A stretch of 9,363 nucleotides of DNA from contig CALRFZ010000023.1 of the NCBI GenBank assembly GCA_943357015.1, forward strand, positions 1,994 to 11,356, read 5' to 3'. Positions 6,096 through 9,363 of the stretch are shown here, one piece after another. Both the position numbers and the translations under genes were made by a program. Under the pieces are notes generated by a model. That model was not told where the DNA came from, ran no database searches, and saw nothing but the letters and a program-made list of their open reading frames with translations. This stretch comes from Candidatus Staskawiczbacteria bacterium (lineage in GTDB: Bacteria; Patescibacteriota; Minisyncoccia; Minisyncoccales; Staskawiczbacteraceae). Position 1 is the stretch's first letter. Each line of letters opens with the position of its first letter.

Positions 6096-7713
6096 TTTTA
6101 TTCGTAAGTAGTTTAATTAAGTCAGCAGAAACTCTACCTTCAAGCAATACCGTGTCGTCTTTTTGACAAAAGGTGGTTATATGAGTTAGGGTCTTTGCAG
6201 TTTTGTCGCATAATAAAACCTGCTTATCTGTCATACCATTTTCCATAGCCCCTTTTTTAATCTCTGCAAATTTATCTTTGGTGGTAATAATCGCCAAGTC
6301 GCAAACCTTTGCAATTTTTTTACCAATTTTATAATGGACTTGCGCAGATTGCCTGCCAAGCTCAATTAAGCAGGGCATAATTATTACTTTTTTACCCACA
6401 AAGGTGTTTAGGTAATCTAAATCCGCTATTACGCCATCTGGGTTAGAAGAATACGATGAGTCTATAATATCGATGCCATAAATTCCGGTTGTTAAATTTG
6501 CTCCGGATTGAATTGATTTAATATTTTGGCAAGCGTCTGAAATTTCACTAAAATTCATACCTAACTGCTTGGCAGTTAAAATAGAGGCTAACAAATTTTG
6601 TACTTGGTGACGGCCAAGTGTTGCAACTTTAAATTGCGCCATTTCTTTTTCTTTGTCTCTGGCAATAAACGTGACAGAATCTTTTGAAACTATAATATCC
6701 TCTGTAATAATATCAGCATTAATTTTTTGTTTGTTGGTGCTATAGATTTTCTTTTTAATATTTGGGTTGATTTTATAAATATTTTTATATAAATCCATGC
6801 AATAATTATTGTCTCCGTTGATAATTATCAGTCCACCCTTAGGCAGGGCTTCTGCCATTTCAATCCCCCCTTCCGCCGAAAGCAAGTTTTCCATAGAACC
6901 AAAAGTTGCTAAGTGTTGTGAATTTACTCCAGTTACTATGCCAATATTTGGCCTTACAATGTCGCACAATAATTTAATGCCCCCTTTGTTATATGCCCCC
7001 ATTTCAACAATAAAAATTTGGTGTTTTTCTTGCAGATTATTTAAGATGGTTTGCGCTATGCCAATTTCGGAATTTTTATGATCTGGAGTCGATAGAATAG
7101 TGAATTTTGAGGATAAAATGGTGGTTAAAAATTCCTTAGTGGCGGTTTTTCCATAACTGCCAGTAATGGCAATGACTTTTAGATTTTTAAACGATGCAAT
7201 TTTATTGGTGGCTTTTTTTAGTTTAATTTTTCGTATTAAAACAAAAAATGGTTGAACTAATAGTACTATTGCAGAAACAATAATTGGCGTTAAAATGTCA
7301 AAAAGCAATAATAAAATAGTTACCAAATTAAAAGCGTAGATTGCGTATGCGTAAACAATAATTATGGCAAATATAATTAGAGTCAAAAAAATAGCTTTGA
7401 AGGTAAAAACTGGTTTTCTGAGATTTTTTTTAACAATATTTAATGAAAAAGCTAAGGATTCGGCAACATATATTGGTAAAATAATCCAAGCAAATAACGG
7501 CTGAATAAAAATTAATGGTAAAAGAGTTGCTTTAAATAATAATAACCAATTTAAAATTAATTTTTTACCTTGATAGGTTTTGAAGTGATCAATAAATCTA
7601 CCTATGTGATAGTTTTTTAATTGCCAAAGATATAACCAAAAAAGAATCGATTTTATTGTTCTTACAATCCAAAAAATCAATAAAGGGTATGTCAAATATA
7701 GTGAGTTAGACAT
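6085..7713 (-). CDS. murF: MurF-like Mur ligase fused to an N-terminal membrane domain
   Basis: A 542-residue protein with two parts. Residues 1 to about 160 are very hydrophobic, with about four to six membrane segments (around 7-31, 52-91, 103-127, 129-160). From residue 178 there are Mur-ligase central and C-terminal domains: ATP-binding loop ITGSYGKTATK (183-193), VEMGAYNKGGI (236-246, Mg-site Glu237), GVNSQHLATFGSMEN (262-276), TLGRHQVQNLLASILTAKQLG (365-385) and IIDSSYSSNPDG (416-427). The last two match the MurF blocks GRHNxxN and DxYNANP, with changes in the latter. The usual MurF N-terminal domain that binds the UDP-MurNAc peptide is absent, and membrane helices take its place. By homology it joins a peptide or amino acid to a MurNAc peptide using ATP; the acceptor may be lipid-linked rather than UDP-linked (inference). 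Its ATG overlaps the hydrolase stop by 8 nt. Confidence 0.85.
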   Translation of the reverse strand: MSNSLYLTYPLLIFWIVRTIKSILFWLYLWQLKNYHIGRFIDHFKTYQGKKLILNWLLLFKATLLPLIFIQPLFAWIILPIYVAESLAFSLNIVKKNLRKPVFTFKAIFLTLIIFAIIIVYAYAIYAFNLVTILLLLFDILTPIIVSAIVLLVQPFFVLIRKIKLKKATNKIASFKNLKVIAITGSYGKTATKEFLTTILSSKFTILSTPDHKNSEIGIAQTILNNLQEKHQIFIVEMGAYNKGGIKLLCDIVRPNIGIVTGVNSQHLATFGSMENLLSAEGGIEMAEALPKGGLIIINGDNNYCMDLYKNIYKINPNIKKKIYSTNKQKINADIITEDIIVSKDSVTFIARDKEKEMAQFKVATLGRHQVQNLLASILTAKQLGMNFSEISDACQNIKSIQSGANLTTGIYGIDIIDSSYSSNPDGVIADLDYLNTFVGKKVIIMPCLIELGRQSAQVHYKIGKKIAKVCDLAIITTKDKFAEIKKGAMENGMTDKQVLLCDKTAKTLTHITTFCQKDDTVLLEGRVSADLIKLLTNKNGQ

Positions 7714-8500
7714 TTTCTAGTATTTTTTCGGTTAAAATTTCCGGCGCCTCAAGTTGCAAAGAGTGTTTTTTGTCATTAATAACTATTAGTTTTGAGTCTT
7801 TTATTTTTTCGTGAATAAAATTAGCATCTTCAATTGGTGTTAGGTTATCTTTATCACCCCAAATAATTATGGTTGGTACTTTAATGAAAGATAATCTGAA
7901 AGATAAGTCTTCAGAAATAATTTTTACATAAGTGTCTTTCATTATACCTTTTTGGTATATATAATCGCTTTTGCGTATCACAAATTTATAAAATGCTTTT
8001 CTGATAAAATCGTAATAAGGAATAAAAGAGAAGATTTTAACTATTTTGGCCATTTTGTAGAAAAACTTTTTTTTAGGTGTTATTTCTCTAATTGTTGCCG
8101 CAGAAATTAAAAAAAGTTTAATGATTCTTTGGTTATATTTTACCGCAAATTTAGCTGACAATCCCCCACCAAACGAGTGACCAACTAAATAAAAATCTTT
8201 TTTTAAGTCTGGCAAGTTATCGCAAAATTCTCTAATCCATTCTATATAGCCGTCGGTGTTTAATGCTTGCAGTGGTTCTTGACTTTTCCCAAATCCGGGC
8301 AGGTCTGGAATAATTACTTTTAGCCCTTTTTCTGCCAATAATGCACCAACTTCAATCCATTTTTCGGAACTAGATGGCCAACCATGCAAAATCAGCATTG
8401 GCTTGCTTTTGTTTTGGCTTGCCGTATTTTCAGTTAAAGGTGGCCCAAAAACTTTATAATTTACAGTTAGCCCTTTAATTAAAATTTGCTTTTCTTCCAT
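7706..8500 (-). CDS. Alpha/beta-hydrolase fold protein
   Basis: A 264-residue hydrolase of standard length. The catalytic triad is readable: Ser109 in the nucleophile elbow GHSFGG (107-112), Asp218 in WGDKDNLTP (214-222) and His246 in DKKHSLQLEAPE (243-254). HGWPSSS (39-45) is the oxyanion-hole loop and PDLPGFGKS (65-73) the usual following strand-turn. A basic, hydrophobic cap region (about 142-185) covers the active site and gives no substrate clue. There is no signal peptide, so it is likely cytoplasmic. The ATG at 8500 is 3 nt after the serS stop and has no Shine-Dalgarno site; its end overlaps the MurF-like gene by 8 nt. Such proteins include esterases, amidases, lactonases and haloalkane-type enzymes. 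The substrate is unknown, though the position suggests envelope metabolism. Confidence 0.88.
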   Translation of the reverse strand: MEEKQILIKGLTVNYKVFGPPLTENTASQNKSKPMLILHGWPSSSEKWIEVGALLAEKGLKVIIPDLPGFGKSQEPLQALNTDGYIEWIREFCDNLPDLKKDFYLVGHSFGGGLSAKFAVKYNQRIIKLFLISAATIREITPKKKFFYKMAKIVKIFSFIPYYDFIRKAFYKFVIRKSDYIYQKGIMKDTYVKIISEDLSFRLSFIKVPTIIIWGDKDNLTPIEDANFIHEKIKDSKLIVINDKKHSLQLEAPEILTEKILENV

Positions 8501-8503
8501 TAT

Positions 8504-9363
8504 TTACTTTGCTTTAATTACCTTAAACCCTGTATATTTTTGCAGAACTTTTGGAACTTTCACGCTACCATCTTTTTGTTGATTGTTTTCTAAAATCGCC
8601 ACAATAATTCTGCCAAGCGCAAATGCGGTTCCGTTTAATGTGTGAACAAAATGCAATTCATTTTTATTGTTTCGGTATTTAATGTCTAAGCCACGAGCCT
8701 GATAATCGGTGCAATTTGACGTTGAATGGGTTTCTCTATATCTGTTTTGACCGGGCATCCACGCTTCAATATCGTATTTTTTGGCGGCTGGTTTTCCTAA
8801 GTCTCCAGTGCAAATATTTATTACCTGATAAGGAATTTGCAAATCCTTCATTAATTCCTCTTCAATGGCTAGTAATTCCTGATGATACTTTTCGCTTTCT
8901 TCTGGTTTGCAAAAAATAAACATTTCCATTTTTTCAAATTGATGGACACGGAAAATGCCTTTAGTATCTTTGCCATAGCTACCCGATTCGCGCCGAAAGC
9001 AGGTTGAAAGTGCTACATATTTTTTGGCGCCGATTTTTTGGTTTGGTCCAAATGGTTTTTCAAAATCCAATACTTCGTTTGCATGCATAGCGCCAAGTGA
9101 TTGTTCTGATGTGGCCGTTAAGTATAATTTGTCGCGCTCTAGGTAGTAAGATTCTGGGTCTCCTTCTTGATTATCGGGGTTTTCAATATAGCCAAGCGCC
9201 GAGGCAATATCTGGTTTTATCATTACGGGCGGAATTACAGGCGAAAACCCCTTTTTGACTAATTTTAAAAATACGTGGTTTATCAAACCCAAATGCAATG
9301 CTACCGCTTCATTTTTGAGAAAATAAAACCGCGAGCCAGCCAGTTTGGTTGCTCTTTCTATAT
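8504..9363 (-). CDS. serS: Seryl-tRNA synthetase, catalytic part (5' end outside window)
   Basis: The reading frame is open to the right edge, giving 285 residues of a protein that is usually about 420-430 long. The N-terminal coiled-coil tRNA-binding arm is therefore outside. The enzyme charges tRNA-Ser with serine. The visible part begins with IERATKLAGSRFYFLKNEA, a block typical of SerRS just before the catalytic domain. Class II motif 2 is STCFRRESGSYGKDTKG (about 9007..8957), followed by FRVHQFEKMEMF. The SerRS block STSNCTDYQARGLDIKYR follows, then motif 3 HTLNGTAFALGRIIVAILEN (about 8644..8582). A TTG at 9298 could be mistaken for a start but is an internal Leu codon, because conserved SerRS sequence continues upstream of it. 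It is first in the visible run of tightly packed envelope genes. Confidence 0.97.
   Translation of the reverse strand, partial: IERATKLAGSRFYFLKNEAVALHLGLINHVFLKLVKKGFSPVIPPVMIKPDIASALGYIENPDNQEGDPESYYLERDKLYLTATSEQSLGAMHANEVLDFEKPFGPNQKIGAKKYVALSTCFRRESGSYGKDTKGIFRVHQFEKMEMFIFCKPEESEKYHQELLAIEEELMKDLQIPYQVINICTGDLGKPAAKKYDIEAWMPGQNRYRETHSTSNCTDYQARGLDIKYRNNKNELHFVHTLNGTAFALGRIIVAILENNQQKDGSVKVPKVLQKYTGFKVIKAK

Noticed and set aside
8504..9298. serS as a complete 264-residue gene starting at 9298
   Set aside because: The apparent start is a TTG Leu codon; conserved SerRS residues (AGSRFYFLKNEA) continue in frame to the window edge.
1..9363. Reassigned UGA codon, suggested by the absence of TGA among nine stops
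   Set aside because: All genes read through to full family length with no in-frame TGA and use TGG for Trp. Seven TAA and two TAG is a normal outcome for a low-GC genome with few genes.

Overview
The window is an AT-rich bacterial segment in which every supportable gene lies on the minus strand, so transcription runs from the right edge to the left. The translations suggest a small-genome Patescibacteria (CPR/Parcubacteria-like) bacterium. The reasons are a membrane-anchored MurF-like ligase beside a DegT-type aminotransferase and a FemAB-type transferase, very tight packing, and an almost complete lack of Shine-Dalgarno sites. This lineage call is inference from family resemblance and layout; no 16S or other marker is present. 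The standard code fits: all ORFs are open, tryptophan is TGG, and the nine visible stops are seven TAA, two TAG and no TGA.

Right half (9363 to about 3812): a run of five genes reads serS (5' part outside the window), an alpha/beta hydrolase, a Mur ligase with an N-terminal membrane domain, a PLP-fold DegT/DnrJ/EryC1/StrS aminotransferase, and a FemAB-family aminoacyl-tRNA-dependent transferase. serS and the hydrolase are 3 nt apart. The next three junctions overlap by 8, 11 and 11 nt, so these genes are probably co-transcribed and translationally coupled. After 56 nt comes ftsQ, a divisome protein with a TTG start. Together the block looks like a cell-envelope (peptidoglycan peptide or cross-bridge) and division module. 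The femAB-like gene carries a 7-bp tandem repeat (4.6 copies) inside its coding sequence.

Middle (2493 to 2942): a 103-residue unknown membrane protein with six cysteines has the only strong Shine-Dalgarno site in the window. Its stop codon sits in the stem of a perfect 10-bp terminator hairpin. Directly after that hairpin comes a good sigma70-type promoter for typA, placed so close to the ATG that the typA mRNA is predicted to be leaderless.

Left end (1 to 2492): typA/bipA (ribosome-associated GTPase) ends at a second clear terminator, followed by msrA and, 4 nt later, the first 17 codons of msrB. This is a methionine sulfoxide repair pair cut by the window edge. No tRNA, rRNA, CRISPR, IS element or phage gene was seen, and no intergenic gap exceeds 80 bases.
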